From Onchocerca volvulus (Eukaryota > Nematoda > Chromadorea > Rhabditida > Onchocercidae), in NCBI GenBank assembly GCA_000499405.2, contig HG738137.1, forward strand, positions 18,002,581-18,066,580: DNA of 64,000 nucleotides. Direction: 5' to 3'. The first letter of the stretch is position 1. Each line of letters starts with the position of its first letter. A model generated the notes under the pieces. It did not search any database and was not told where the DNA came from. It was given only the letters and a program-made list of their open reading frames with translations. The translations under genes and the position numbers were made by a program. This document shows, one piece after another, positions 1 to 13,219 of the stretch.

Positions 1-1150
1 GAATTCATGTTTAAGCTCTTTCTGAACATTTTTGGAACATTTCAAAGCTGAATTAAGGATTATCCATCTTTAGTTTTCCAGAAAAGCAAATCACTATCTT
101 CTCGACGTAGTCGGCAAGAAATTTTTCTACGCTACATCTTACGTCGCAAACAGTGCTTTATTCTTCTTTTGTTAGAGATTCTGGTTTTCTTCATTTTTCT
201 ACTTATATTAATACTGTTCTTCTGGCTCGCTCAAAATGAAATGGTTCGTTTTTTTTTTTTTATGCTTAAAATTTCAGTCAGTATCTTTTTTTTTTTTTTA
301 TAATCTGTATCTTGCATATAGCACAATAAAATATTATTCGAGAATATATATTGATTGCAAGAAATGCATGAAAATTGTGCAAATTACTTATCAAACTGTT
401 AACATTTCTTTTTCCATTTTGAATTTTTCGCAGTTTTTTTCTGAAGAAAAGATTCAATAATTCATTTTATCTTCATCTTTAATTTAGTATCATGCAATTA
501 ATCTAGCATAAGAAATTTTGGCCGTATGGCGGAAATTTTCTGTTTTATTCATATTTATACATATTTCTATTTAAATTCTTTTTACACATCCTTTTTGATA
601 CATTATTTAATAAATTAGAGACAAAATTCATATTTTCACAAGGGAATTTCATTTTGTCAAATAACTTTTTAGATTACATTCATATATTCTCATCTGTTCT
701 TTCATTTGTTTACAAAGAAATTTGTATTTAGCATATTGCACCTGATAAATTCATCGTACACGAAAGTTTGAAAAGAAATGATGAACACTTAAAATTTCAA
801 AATTTTATAAAATAATTAAAACATTATCCACAACATCATAATTCTTGAAATGCAACAATTTTTTCTTTCCTTTTCATTTGATTTAGTCGGACATCTTTTT
901 AAATTTTTTTTTTTTTTTGTTCTTAATGATTTTATTTGTTATGATTTCTCCATAGAAGCATCACCCATGTTGTGCAATTTTAAATCACATTATTAACTTT
1001 TCCTTTCATCAAACAATAATTGATATTATTGATGGATTCATCTTATGTTAAACTTCACTTTTCAATTTAAAACTTAGAGCATGAAACAGGTTAATTTCCC
1101 GATGCTGTAAAGCTTTTCATAGCAAGTATAAATCTTCACGACAAATAACA
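1..1150. other. AT-rich stretch without a recognised gene
   Basis: I see only very AT-rich sequence with poly-T runs (for example around 249-260 and 287-299) and short open frames rich in Phe, Leu and Tyr. None has flanking splice sites and a plausible protein. It may be intergenic DNA or the 5' part of the unrecognised gene that follows. Confidence 0.5.
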
Positions 1151-1159
1151 TTAAGCTGA

Positions 1160-3909
1160 TGGTCAACAACTTGCGTGAAGATAGAACTTTACCTCATGAT
1201 ATTAAAGCTAAGTTCTATTCTGGTGAGATAGTTAAATTTTGTTCTGATGAGTAGTTTAAGCCGTTTCAACTGCAGAAAATTTTAATTTGTTCAAAGACGA
1301 CTGGAATGTTTTGCATGAAGCCCTAGCAAGAACTGATAGATTAGATATTGGATTTGGTCCTATATATTGGGTTTTTTCTCAAAAATAAGTAAATCCAAGG
1401 TGCAATTTAGGTGATATTGAAAATTTTATCATTTATGTAATGATAAATATTGAAGTTCCCATATATTGTGGATTTGACATTTGAAAAAATATGCAAAGAA
1501 GATATTAAGAACAAATTACATAGAGAGTCTGGCAGTATGCATATATATGTCATGAAGATCATGAAGATTTCAAACAAAAGTCGAATAGAAAAAATAATCT
1601 TCCAATTTTCCTAGCAAAACAGTTTAAAGAAGAAAAATCAGAAATTCGCCGTTTATGGACTTAAAATTTAGAAGGACAAAAGCAAGAGAAAACTCATCAT
1701 TCCGTTTATTTTCATCAATCCATCCTTCAGATGATCAACACAAAATCATTCGGTTTCATTGATTTCGGATCGATGAATAACCTTATTTTATGTTTTTTAA
1801 AGTAGCCATATAACAGCTAATAAAATTTATAACTATTTTAATTAGTAATTAGGAACCAAACGAAATTGATAATGACGTTCAATACATTAACTTCATCGAT
1901 ATCTAGTCATTTGTGTCATGAGAATTTGATAGTTTTGAAAATATCCTTCACTTTGGTAGTTCAGCATAAATTTGATACATCCAATTAGGATGCATTATCA
2001 TTTCTAATCGACCATTATCTATTAAACGATTTTTACAATTTGAATACAAGCCAATTAAAATATTCTTTAAAATAATTGCAGAGACAAATGGAAATAGTGA
2101 GGATTGAGAATAGCTGGAAAACAAATGAACAATACAAATTAACTTTCTACAAATGTGAATATGAACCTCTCTGGGAGAGGCCGGAACAACTGAACTATGT
2201 AATTAGTATATTACTTTGCTGGATAATTAAATGATTAAATTAAGATGTGGAATAAATAATATATATGACGGAAATATAGATGAGCACTTTTGTTGAATTT
2301 TATAATAGATCTAAAATTACCGTGCTGAAAGATACTGTTTTTCTAGTGAAAGAGTACTGTAGAATTATAAAACAGCTTTGTAAATAGAAATCAGCTTCTC
2401 ATTGGTCAATGATGACCAGGTTGACGATATATTAAAGAATAAAAAGATGCAACGTATTATACAGTAATTTATTATTATACAGTAATTTATTATAGGATTT
2501 ATGTGCGAGTCATTACGGTGATGGTGCAAAAATATGGTCACTTCAAAAAACATTAACAAATGCATCGATATGTCTCCATAAGATACATATGGTGCGTTAT
2601 TCCTATGATCAAAAAGCTCATTTCTTGATGGATTTCTATTTGGCTTCTTTAAAATCTCAATTTTTCTGATCGTTTAGTTTTTATGAATAAAAATTTTGGA
2701 ACAAAAAAGGGCCAAAATCTGACAAGTAATTACTGAAACGAACGTAAATTTGAGCCGATAAGCTAATGAAAATATTTTGAATTAAAACCTTTTTTTTTTT
2801 ATTTCAAACTTGGTTCCTCTGTTACTCATATTTTTGTTTCAAAGATTTGTATCAGAAATTTGTCTGTTTCAATTCAAATTCAAAGCGCTTCCACGAAATA
2901 TTTGGAGATTATTTAGATACCCTGTCATAGCCAGTTAGTAGACGGTCCAGACAAAGAAATATATGACAACGAACGCTTACCACCAGTAAGTTGCGGTGGT
3001 TTGTTTGGTACTCCGATGCCTTATGAATATATTACATCCGAATCAGATATTCGGGTAAGTCTCAAATTTTTGAGGAAATGACATTATTCATTTGAAATAT
3101 TGGACAATTTCGGATTTTTGTCGAATAATTTGTTTGTGCAATTTTTCTAATGTTGAAAAGTCAAAGATTTGAAGTAAACGAATCAAAATTGATTTTTATC
3201 CAGAATTATATTCGAAAAAAAAAAAAAAAAAAACAGATTTACAGTGGAACAAGAATTCGTACTTGGCTCATTCACTACCATTTTTTCCACCTTCTCTCTC
3301 TTTGCTCATTATTTTCTTTCCGAGATATGTAACAATGAGCCATCCAGAATGTAAAAAGTTGTTCCAAAGATTGAAAGCTTTAAAATTTGTTTGAATTCAA
3401 ATTTTTATTTTTAAGGCACCTCAAATACCGAACGAACTGCTCGCTAAGATTTACATAAATAAAACTATTCTGTCATCCGCTTTGCATATAAAATGTCCGC
3501 GATGTGTCGTTAGCAGTACTTGGTATGCGTAAGTTTTACAAATCATATGATTTTCAGGTACTTATCGTATAAATAAATACATCCAATCTTTGTGATGTTT
3601 TTCTGTTCCCAAAAAAAATTTTTGGATAAGCTGATTTAAAAAAGTTTGATCGATTGATTTGAAAAAAATACCGCAGAATTCTCTTGATTGAAGTTGTTAA
3701 ATTTTTATGCAATTAAATTAATGCACAATGGAGTATAAATCGATTCATCTTCCAATTCAGTGCAGCCTGAACTACGTTACAGATCACCGATGGAGTTGCA
3801 CTGTCGTCGACAGTTAAAAACTTTACGACACGGTTGGCCATATATTGCCAAATATTGTGATTTGGAAGAAGAAACTGAGTTGAATCTCAAAAAATCCATT
3901 TACTGTTAA
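1160..3909 (+). CDS. unrecognised multi-exon gene, possibly degraded
   Basis: I do not recognise this protein. Several segments read like coding exons. One runs from an ATG at 1160 (MVNNLREDRTLPHD...) to a donor near 1222. It joins in phase to an exon after the acceptor at about 1274 (NFNLFKDDWNVLHEALARTD). Others are near 1460-1670 and 2080-2200 (KCEYEPLWERPEQL). Further exons lie at about 2913-3052 (DGPDKEIYDNERLPPVSCGG) and 3416-3528, which has a CPRC motif. A final open segment at about 3766-3909 is basic and ends in TAA. The 3416-3528 exon does not join the best frame of the last exon using the strongest donor, and stops interrupt coding-like stretches near 1650-1790. I infer a gene of unknown function that is either wrongly modelled here or decaying. 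All boundaries are provisional. Confidence 0.35.
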
Positions 3910-4389
3910 GTATCATCCAACATAATCTTTCATTGTATTAACATTAATTTGAATAGTTAATGACCAAACAAAGAAAGAAAAAAAAAGATTGAAATAATTT
4001 TTTTTTAATTAGAATAAACATTATTGATTTTAAGTTTTTCCTTTTTTTTTCAATAAGAAATAACAAAAAAACTTTTGTTTTTCTCAAAAACAATACTGCT
4101 TTCTTGATTATGATGTTGAGAGGATAATACGATGTTATCATACTGCTTTTATCAATAATATCGTCTATTCGTCAGTGCAGTTAATATGCACTCACTAATT
4201 TTAAAATTTCATGACAAAATTTATCATCAAATTTGTGAAAATTTGAATTCAGTGAATTTTTAAAAGTATCAAAAATTGATTTGTTACTAAGCGGATTATC
4301 TCATTATATCAATTGAATAATTTTTACATTTATATATTTATGAAGAATATATTTGTTTAATTTTTTACGAATATTTCATCAGAAAATGT
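3910..4389. other. intergenic, poly-A/T rich
   Basis: This lies between the end of the unrecognised plus-strand gene and the stop codon of the minus-strand acyl-CoA oxidase. It consists of A and T runs with no open frame that looks coding. I looked here on the minus strand for an extra final oxidase exon carrying a peroxisomal signal and did not see one. Confidence 0.5.
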
Positions 4390-7300
4390 TTAATAATTAT
4401 CATTATTACTTGATACTTTTACGGAAAATTGCATGAAATATTGAATAAGACGTTGATAGATTTGGCCATCGCTAGAACCTAATATGGAATGCAAAATAAA
4501 ATCTGGCGGAGCCAGTGCATCACATACTGAAACAGCATCAGAAAGAATCATTGCTTCTGATTCACGAAGACGTTTCTTAACAGTATCACCCCATTCTTCA
4601 CATTTACAGTAACCACCTGGAAATTTTTTACTATTATCGTAATTCCCCTGAAAATTCAACTTTTGATATATCAGGTAAGCATTGATTTTAATTAACTGCT
4701 TGCATGCTACTAACCAATGTAAAGTGTCGCGATGTGCTTATCGATAGAGCTGTAAGCATATACGGTGGCAAGTCGACGTAAAACTTCTCGAATATTTTCC
4801 GAAGCTGTTTGCAAGGATTCTCGAAAGAAATTTAGCATAGTTAGTTCGCAGTAAGCATATGTAATCATTCTGTATTGTTCACCCTGTGCCTCCATTCGAG
4901 CTTGTCGTTCATCAAATCCTTCGCTAATTTTACGGTTAATTTCTTCTTTGATCGTTGAGATGAGGAAATGCAACAGCCAGACGTACGCTTTTGCGATATC
5001 TATAACAAGTTGTGATTACATCAGAAGTAAATTATCAAAAAGAAATGATATTCTCGAAGACAAATGGTAGGCACACAAGTATCACTAAATCAACTTATGC
5101 TGCACTAAAATGCTAAATAGTATTGATAACGTGTTGATAAATTGTTGAGCCAGATTAGATAGTTTGAGAAAGTTGCAATTCTTTATTAGAAAACAATAAA
5201 ATAACTGATACCGAAGCATTTGCTAGAGAATCGATGTAAATATGTTAAAGAATTGATGTAAATAGAAAAAACTGAATAATAGAATGAAACTTCTTGAGAT
5301 GCAATATTATAAATTGTATCATTTATCATAAAATAAAAAAAGATACTATCGTACCTACTTTGTTAAATAAATTTTGACATTATCATCGCATTTAATGGAA
5401 ACATGAAAAAATTTTATACTGGTATTGGAATTTTCATTTTTTGATGAAAAACAGTATGAAAAAAGAACCTTCTAAGGGATCATTTTCCCAAGCTGAGAAT
5501 TTTTCTGGTGTAGTAGCTAAAAATTCCAAACTTCCAAGAGGCGAATCATTCCAGTTCTGTGAGTTTTCTTCGAATAAAGAAAGCAATGCATAGACTACTT
5601 GTTGCCTTAGAATATTGTTGTCACCTTCAAAAGTTCGTGATGGATCGAAAGCATCCCGAAGATCGTTCAATCTTGAACTTTTCAGAAATCTGAAAAAATA
5701 AAAATCAATACTTTTTGTTAAATAATGTATTTTAAAAAATAAGACATCTCTAAAATTCTGAATTAAATTTTTATGTAATGGTACTTTGTTCAACATCGAA
5801 GCATCGGGAACTTTTAGAAATTTTAAAATTAGTTTAATAGTTTTATATCGAAATATTACGTACTTAATGGAAAATGCTCGTAGCTAAATTCTGCTGCAAA
5901 TTCTCAGATTGCTTTCTGAGATTTTATTAATTAGAGAAACATAAACAGTTGGTAAAGTGTTCACATAGAATTACGGTGTCTAATGAATAAGCTGTCTTTC
6001 TTAATCAAAATTTTTGAAACAAAATGAAACATTAACAAACCCATTTGCACCACAAGCAAGACGAGCATCATCCAAAGCATTGACACCTTCTTCCGTTGAT
6101 ATTACCTTTGCTGCACAGCTAAGAATTCGTATTTCTCGTGAGAGCATTAACTATAAACTTGAATTATTAAATATGTTAACTATAACTCCTCGGTGTTCTC
6201 AATCAAAATTTTAATAATAACTATATTAATGAACATAACAATATGATAAGAAAATAATGCGACATTTATTGTTGGTTTTTGATATGAATGAAGTGCTACA
6301 AGAGATGAAAAATTGAAAAGAGAGAAATATTAGCTAAGCCTGAGCTGGTGAAAATTTTAAATAACCTCATGTGGAAGTTTTTCATCCTCAACACAACGTA
6401 TGAAATGTTTATAAGTAATGGAAATGAATTTGCGATAGAAAATGGTCAAAGCCACTGATGCTGCAATATGCGGGAATAATTGATGTTGTTGCATGGGATA
6501 TTCGATGATTGATCGTTCCTCTGTAAGATAATAAATATCTCCCCTTGAAATGTGATAGTGATGATGACAACTATGATATCAATAACAATGAAGGATGACA
6601 GAAAGGGCGAACCATCCATTGGCTCGCAGATCCTAATTTTTAAAAAACAGCCAAATACTAGAATTATTAGAAATCCGAAATTGGCCAAAGCATTTGAAGG
6701 GCTAGAGCAATGATATAAAAAAATTGACCTCAATCTAGTGATAGTAATGTAATGAAATGTGAATGAAAAGGATTTGCATGGGAAGAAATGATATGATTTG
6801 CGACTGTATGAGATGTCAAAGTTCTTATTTGAATTCCAATTTTTCCTCTCTTTTTTTTTTAGAATTTTTAAAGCTATGAATAGTATTCTTTGATGGTACT
6901 AACTTGTATGATTGGCAAAACGGAATTGCTTTCTAACAGCCGAATAACGTGTTGCTATTACGGCAGCAAGTCGAGCTGCAACTGCACCTTTGCCAACAAC
7001 AGCTGCACGTCCAATGGATAAAATGGCCAAATTTGCTAATTGTTGCTCTTTGATATTCTGAAACAAAAAGTGAGTAGAGAGGGATTTTTCATGAAATTAT
7101 AGTTAGGCATGAAATGGAAATTTCTAGATAAGAAATTAAAAAAAAAAAAAAGGAGTCAAGATAAGAAATTGAATTTCTAGATCAAAAAAAAAAAAAATTA
7201 CCTTTACGGCAGATTGATAAGTTCCATCTGAATGAACGGTTGCTATTCGATTCAGTAATGCATCCAAATGAAATCGATACTTATTAAATTTAATCCATCC

Positions 7301-9162
7301 GTTGTCAATACCGTTCCAAGCGCCTATTTTCTCCCTCATATCACCTATTGTTATACCTTTCAAAGGTGCCATCCTCTTCAAATGACGAATTTGAATGCAA
7401 AATGCGTGCAATCCATGACATGTATGATTGACGTAAAGTTGAGCGAAAATAATCGCATGAGTTGCATTCATACCTATGAAAAAGTACAAGATTTAACATG
7501 ATGATAGAAGATGAGCAAATGAAGAGTGAGAAATTAGAAAAACTGAAAAAAAAAAGACGCAAAAAAAATGAAAATGATTATCAGGATGAGAATTGCCATT
7601 ATCATTATTGTAAGTTATTATTATCATTATTGTGACGGTTCTTGGCATTAACAGAAAATTAATCATCAATAAATAAGCAATAGTGATGAATATTTCTTCG
7701 TTTCTCTAAAATGATCATATAAGAACGATCTGGTGGTATATCGATTGAGAAAGATTTTCCATTCGATCCTTGTCGTTGTCAATAAGAAATGAATGATGCA
7801 AAAGGAATAAAATTAGAAAATACAATAGAGATGAACCTAAATTGCCGGCCCAACATTTGATTGCTTCATCGTCCGGCGTATGCATCACGAATTGACCCTT
7901 GTCATAGTGGCATTCAGTACGGATTGAATTCGCATCTGATCCGTGTGACAGTTCCGTCAAGCAGAAACAACCAACAATCTTCAATTTGATAAAGTAGATA
8001 TCAATCTTGTCATCAACTAATCGTCTTTTTTTAATTTTATTCTGATATAAACAATCAGTGACACGAACAAACATGTGACTCGCTCTTTTTTTTTTTGCAA
8101 TAAATTCATGAATTTGCGAATTTAGAAAGAATTTCAACAAAGTTTTTCAAACAAACAACAACAAGTAAATTATAAATTAAAAGAATGTTTGAATGTAAAA
8201 ACCTCATTTTTCATGCATTTCTCGAGTATATGATAATGACGATTTGTTCCCATTGATAATACAGTGACATAAAATATGGAATTGATGTAAAATTTTGCCG
8301 CTAAACCCTGGTTAAAACTTTCTAAGACTTCCGTGAAATCCACAAATCTTTCAGGATCTGTTTTGAGCTACAATATTATTTAGTATTGTAATGGATGAAC
8401 AACAGAAATTGAATGCAGAAAATTTTAATTTACAGGTGATAAGATCACAGAAGAATGTCTCACATAGTCATGATTTGCTAAAATTAGATAGAAGTAATAA
8501 TGAAAGAAAAATGAATTAATTAACAGACCCCGTCAAATTTAATGAAATTATATTTTAGAAGTTGTTTCCACCATCGATTGCATATTTGACGACTTTCATC
8601 CATTGTTAATGTTCGCCAGTTGCGAACAAAAACATTATCAGTATGGAGTTTTTCAAAAATTTTGTTCTAAATTATGCAGAAAAATGTTTGTGAAGTGAAT
8701 TTGTCATAAACTTAAAATTTGGCATTTATGTTATTCAATGTAGACACAAAGGAAAGCATCAATTTAAATTTGCTACAATGTGTAGTTTTAATTGAACATT
8801 GTGGATTTTGCATCGGGACTTTTTATCTGGAGAAAAAGCTAAATTTATGATATGTAAGGACTGTTAGAAAAATTGATCGTTTGAAAAAAAAAAAAAAAAA
8901 AAGGAAAATTATGCAAATGAAATTCAGTTGCTTTCCCAACGTTCAACTGAATGTGAAGATGACCGAAATCATAAAGTTCAAATAATTTGGAAATCATTTT
9001 TTCAGGAAATTTTCGACTATTCACCTTAAACTGAATATTCTCTAAGCCATACAGCCACTCTCGCAGATCACGCCAATAGAACTTCGCCATTCGTCGATAT
9101 TTCAATAAATCATCATTTATTTCAGGAGTAGAAGCTAACCGATTTGGCATCATAAAAATCAT
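4390..9162 (-). CDS. peroxisomal-type acyl-CoA oxidase (ACOX)
   Basis: Acyl-CoA oxidase is the FAD flavoenzyme that starts peroxisomal beta-oxidation, turning acyl-CoA into trans-2-enoyl-CoA and making H2O2. About ten exons run from 9162 down to 4390. In order they show an N-terminal helical domain (PNRLASTPEINDDLLKYRRM, 9045-9150) and LHTDNVFVRNWRTLTMDESR (8570-8665). Next come the FAD-domain signature CFCLTELSHGSDANSIRTEC (about 7910-7980), GITIGDMREKIGAWNGIDNG (about 7290-7360) and the helical C-terminal domains. FEGDN near 5620 carries the glutamate expected to be the catalytic base. The order and motifs are those of eukaryotic ACOX; the paralogue (ACOX1 or ACOX3 type) is not clear. The readable C terminus, SVKVSSNNDNY followed by TAA, is shorter than usual and lacks a PTS1 tripeptide. 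Start MIFMMPN at 9162 is the first Met of the exon; the Met at 9150 is also possible. It is divergent from CDK9. Confidence 0.92.
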
Positions 9163-9461
9163 TGGAAATTTATTCGCGAAACTTTGAGAAATAGATTTCC
9201 TGAAAGTCTAAAATTTGAACTTGTCGCCCAACATTAGAACTTACTTATTTCATCCTCTCTGCAATATCTATTAATTCCTGAAAAATATGGTCAATCCTGG
9301 AAAAAGAAACGAAATTTCTGGACATAATAGATAACAGAGAGGTTCGAATCATATACCATATGATTTTTAAGATTTAACTATATTTCAACAAATCATGAAT
9401 ATATAATGCTTCCATGAGCAACAGAGAGGTAATTATTTTTCAGTTTCATCTCGCAGCATAT

Positions 9462-9503
9462 CTCTAAATTAGGTTTATTTCTGCTCTAAATTAGGTTTAT
9501 TTC
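9462..9503. repeat. two-copy tandem repeat, about 21 bp
   Basis: The unit ctctaaattaggtttatttc occurs twice in a row. Confidence 0.8.
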
Positions 9504-9845
9504 GCAGTATATCTCAAACGATTAAGTCGAATGAAATGTCACTTGTAAAAAATGCCAACATTAGAATCAGCCTTTCAAGATTTCTTCAATTCAAGTCTTT
9601 TAAATGGAACACATTATTTATCACTTTTAGTGATATTATATTTATTTAATTGTATAGGAAATATGTTTAAGTAAGAGAAGACAATAATCAGTCAAAATAA
9701 GCATACTTTTTATTTATTTTTTAAGCATACATAAGTATACTTAGGTTTTCTTACCTGTCAAATCTGTCACAGGATGAGTCTCGAATGTATATAACGCCAA
9801 GAGAATTCTTGTAAACAAGGAATGCTGAAGATCAAGTGGCATGAC

Positions 9846-10150
9846 ATAATTTCAAAGGGACGATAAACATGTTTACCGCCAAAAAAATAAATATGTTTAC
9901 CGCCAAAAGGATAAACATATTTGTCTCCGGAACGCTCCAATTCACAGATAAATAAAATAAGGCTAACCAATCAAGAGACGGCACAATGGGAATCAGGTAA
10001 GGGGAAGGAGCTTTGAAAGAATTTAAAACAACAACTTGGAGCTAGAGTTTAAATTCGAAGTTGTTACATTGACACAGCAATAGCGACAATTTAGAGTTTC
10101 GCGGCAAATGCTTGATCGGGTCCAGTTAATTAATAAATATTTCAAGTGAA
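9846..10150. repeat. dispersed repeat, copy A
   Basis: It opens with three degenerate tandem units of about 25 bp, each containing ataaacatgtttaccgcc or a variant (9860-9925). A diverged block follows that matches copy B at about 14400-14775. Shared landmarks, in the same order, are a 'caatcaagagacggcac'-like segment, a 'gggaatcagg' segment, a run near an 'attcgaagtt' motif, a 'cagcaatagcgacaattt' segment and an 'attaataaa' end. Two diverged copies 4.5 kb apart in the same orientation suggest a solo LTR or non-autonomous transposon family. I found no certain terminal repeats or target duplications. Confidence 0.65.
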
Positions 10151-10652
10151 AATACCGATAATTTTTCATTTCTCGCCTTCATTAGAATTGATCTAAAATT
10201 CGCATTTAACTTTAGAAATTCTCTTTTCAGTTATAAGAAATTTAAATTGAGAAACTAATGGAGATTGAAATACGAAATACTTAATTTATTCAAAAGATTA
10301 AATTGATCTATTATCCCTTTGATGTCATTAATCCTGAGAAATCAGAATATTCATTATGACCTCTTGATCAAGCATACTAAATCAATAACAGATCGAATTA
10401 GCAGCAAAATAATCCGTGTTGATTTATCCATCAACTGAGTTAAACTTCTCTGTTGAGAGACTGCGATTTTCAGTGCGACTCCTTGTGATATTGAAAATGA
10501 CGCATTGACAATAATTAGAAAGGTGAGAGATGGATCGGAGCAGGATGGTATGTCTCGTACGTCGAAGTGACGTGACTAATTTTAGATCTTACACCGCGTG
10601 AAATTGCTTATTAACTTATAAGTCACTTCTAGCTTTTCTATTTATTCACGCA

Positions 10653-10655
10653 GAA
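10653..10655 (+). other. probable trans-splice acceptor of CDK9
   Basis: A pyrimidine-rich run ends in cag directly before the start codon region, with no upstream donor or exon in view. In nematodes this is where a spliced leader is usually added, leaving a 5' UTR of only a base or so. Inferred from position only. Confidence 0.5.
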
Positions 10656-13219
10656 ATGCAGAACAATCATCTTTCTCAACAGTCTCATTCATTTATCCCA
10701 AATGCCAGTACATCATCCATTCCAATCACGTCATCCATGAATTTACATCCGTCGAAGGAAGATATCGCTTTAATGAATCGTCAGAAGGTTATTTTATTGT
10801 TCACGGAAGTTATATTATATTATTTGATGGGTTTTCTTGTATTATTGCACATTGATCATTCTAAATTGTTTATTGCTTTAAAAAATAGAGAAATAGAGTT
10901 TTACTAATAAGTTGAATTAATATTTCTACTATGAATAATTTGGTATTGTTTGGTTTCAGGTAACTCCTGAATTGATGAAGTATACCGAAAGATTCGAATT
11001 TCCATACATTACTGACGTTACCAATTACGAAAAGTTGGCAAAAATTGGGCAAGGCACATTCGGGTAACTTTTTTTCGAGCAAAACAGTCCAGTTTATGAG
11101 GAAATTTGAAGAATTTATTTATTACTTTGCTGTCTGTAGGGAGGTGTTCAAAGCGCGTTGTAAGCGTACGGGTCGAATCGTTGCTCTGAAGAAAATTTTG
11201 ATGGAGAATGAAAAAGAAGGGGTATGCTTCTGTTTATATTATTTGCCTATTAACGATTTTTATGGCCTCATAACATAATTTGCCTTTTGAGTTATTATTG
11301 GGAAGATTTTATTGATTTGTTATAATTTTGCAGTTTCCAATAACAGCTCTACGGGAAGTGAAAATGTTGCAGAAACTAAAACATAAGCATATCACTGAAC
11401 TAATAGAAATATGTAGTAGTAGAGGTATGCATTCAGATTTTTTTCTTCTCATTTAAAATTCCAATATTGTGTTAATGCAATGCTATCTTTTCTATTTCAG
11501 CATCAGTACATAATCGAGAGCGTAGTACCTTTTACTTGGTATTCTCTTTTTGCGAGCACGATCTTGCTGGTCTTCTATCTAATACCAATGTTCGACTATC
11601 TTTGGTACATATCAAAACACTAATGAAACATTTGTTAGAGGGTCTTTATCAAATACATTTTGCAAAAATATTACATCGTGATATGAAGGTATCTTCCGTA
11701 ATTTTTCTTCTATTTACATTTAGTAGTCCAGCAACTTTATCTATCTAAACTGAACGTTTGAATTTTCATCTAGTGTTTAATCTCTCTGAACGAATAAAAA
11801 CTTTTATTTTAAGCGATGAGACCGGCAAAAATAACATAAAATTAGTGATTTTATTTCATATCATTTGATTAAAAATTTTTTCGTATTTTAGGCTGCAAAT
11901 GTTTTAATCACAAAAGATGGTATATTGAAATTGGCAGATTTTGGTCTAGCGCGACCTCTGTTTTCAAAATTACCTGGTATTTTATGTTATATTGTTGCAA
12001 TTAATTACTGCTGTCGTACTTAGCAACCGGCGAAGATTCTGAAATGATCTTACATTTAAGAAACTGAGCAGTTTGGATTAGTAATACACCGTTTTGAGGT
12101 TTATTTTGATAATGTTAAAATTATTTCATTAATGCTCCTATAATCTTGATTATTTGATGAGATGATGAAGATGGAGTGTGCACTGCTATTCTATTTCAGG
12201 TCAACCGGAACACTGCTATACAAATCGCGTTGTTACTTTGTGGTATCGTCCTCCTGAATTGCTTCTTGGTGAACGTCATTATGGACCACAAATCGATATG
12301 TGGGGTGCAGGTTGTATCATGGCCGAATTATGGACACGCACCCCTATTTTGCAAGTATGTTATCGAAATTATAATATTTTACACTTGTCTGGGATCGTTA
12401 ATCGTACTCAGAGTTCGACATGTAAAATTAAACTCTGAACTCTTTCTTTTATTCCGTTTGTTTTTCATGTCTAAACATTAACGTCAGTTTATTAAGCTGA
12501 TGTGTCATGAGATAATTCCGAAATTAAATAATACAAATTTCAGGGTGAAAGTGAACAAAAACAACTGTCATTGATATCCAATCTATGTGGAAGTATTAAT
12601 CCACAAACATGGAGAGGTGTGGAAAATTTGCCGCTTTATGGCAAAATGGAGCTTCAACAGAATCTAAATCGCCGTGTAGTTGAACGTCTGGAAGCTTATG
12701 TTAGAGTAAGGCTCAAATTTCTTGTATTAAATGCGGCATATTACGGATTTGAACATTGTAGATAATGGCACTTATGAAGCAGTGATTTTTTCAAGGATCG
12801 AAATGCCTTAAACTTAATCGATAGTCTCCTGGTTCTGGATCCATCTCTACGTCTCGACGCCGAGCAGGCTCTTGATCATTTGTTTTTCTTCACACAGCCT
12901 CATCCCGCAGCTGATGTAAGAGACTTAATGAGCACTATCTCGGTTTGTCGCTTTCTCAACATGATTTTTCGTTTGAAAAAACATGAAATTTCGTATTACA
13001 TCAATTCTGTTCTTGAAACAGTCTTTTGATTCTTTTTTTTTTTTATTGGAAGTATTTCAGTTCTTTTAAAAACCATTTTTTTTTTAGACAAGTCTTTTTG
13101 AATATACAGCTGGAAGAGGTGCGCATAGTGGACGAGGCCGTGGAGTACACCATCAAAATCGACAGAACATTCGTCCATCAATGGCATCACAGGGACAGTA
13201 CGTCGATATGGTCTTTTGA
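10656..13219 (+). CDS. cdk-9: cyclin-dependent kinase 9 (P-TEFb kinase subunit)
   Basis: CDK9 pairs with cyclin T and phosphorylates the RNA polymerase II tail and pausing factors to release paused polymerase. Ten exons join in phase: 10656-10787, 10960-11063, 11140-11221, 11334-11424, 11501-11688, 11892-11976, 12200-12354, 12544-12705, 12796-12915 and 13088-13219, giving 416 residues. The glycine loop reads IGQGTFGEVFKA and the catalytic Lys lies in IVALKKILM. The hallmark [12 protein letters not shown] (the old family name, PITALRE) is at the start of exon 4. The catalytic loop is LHRDMKAANVLI, followed by DFGLAR. The T-loop [13 protein letters not shown] contains the activating Thr. The N terminus (about 45 residues, Ser/Pro-rich) is longer than in vertebrates. 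The tail is Gly/Arg-rich and ends in QYVDMVF. The start is the first ATG after the putative trans-splice acceptor. Confidence 0.97.

Larger units (their letters stand above)
9163..10651. promoter_or_regulatory. divergent intergenic region between ACOX and CDK9
   Basis: This 1.5-kb spacer lies between the start of the minus-strand oxidase and the plus-strand CDK9 gene, so it must hold both promoters. It contains a short tandem repeat (9462-9503) and a dispersed repeat copy (about 9846-10150), listed separately. No coding gene is visible. Confidence 0.5.

Noticed and set aside
9340..9360. A ggttcgaatc word resembling a tRNA T-loop
   Set aside because: No matching acceptor stem, D-loop box A or anticodon stem is found upstream at the required distance.
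9767..9970. Minus-strand frame with repeated Gly-Gly-Lys-His peptides
   Set aside because: It is the reverse strand of the dispersed repeat's tandem units, not a gene.
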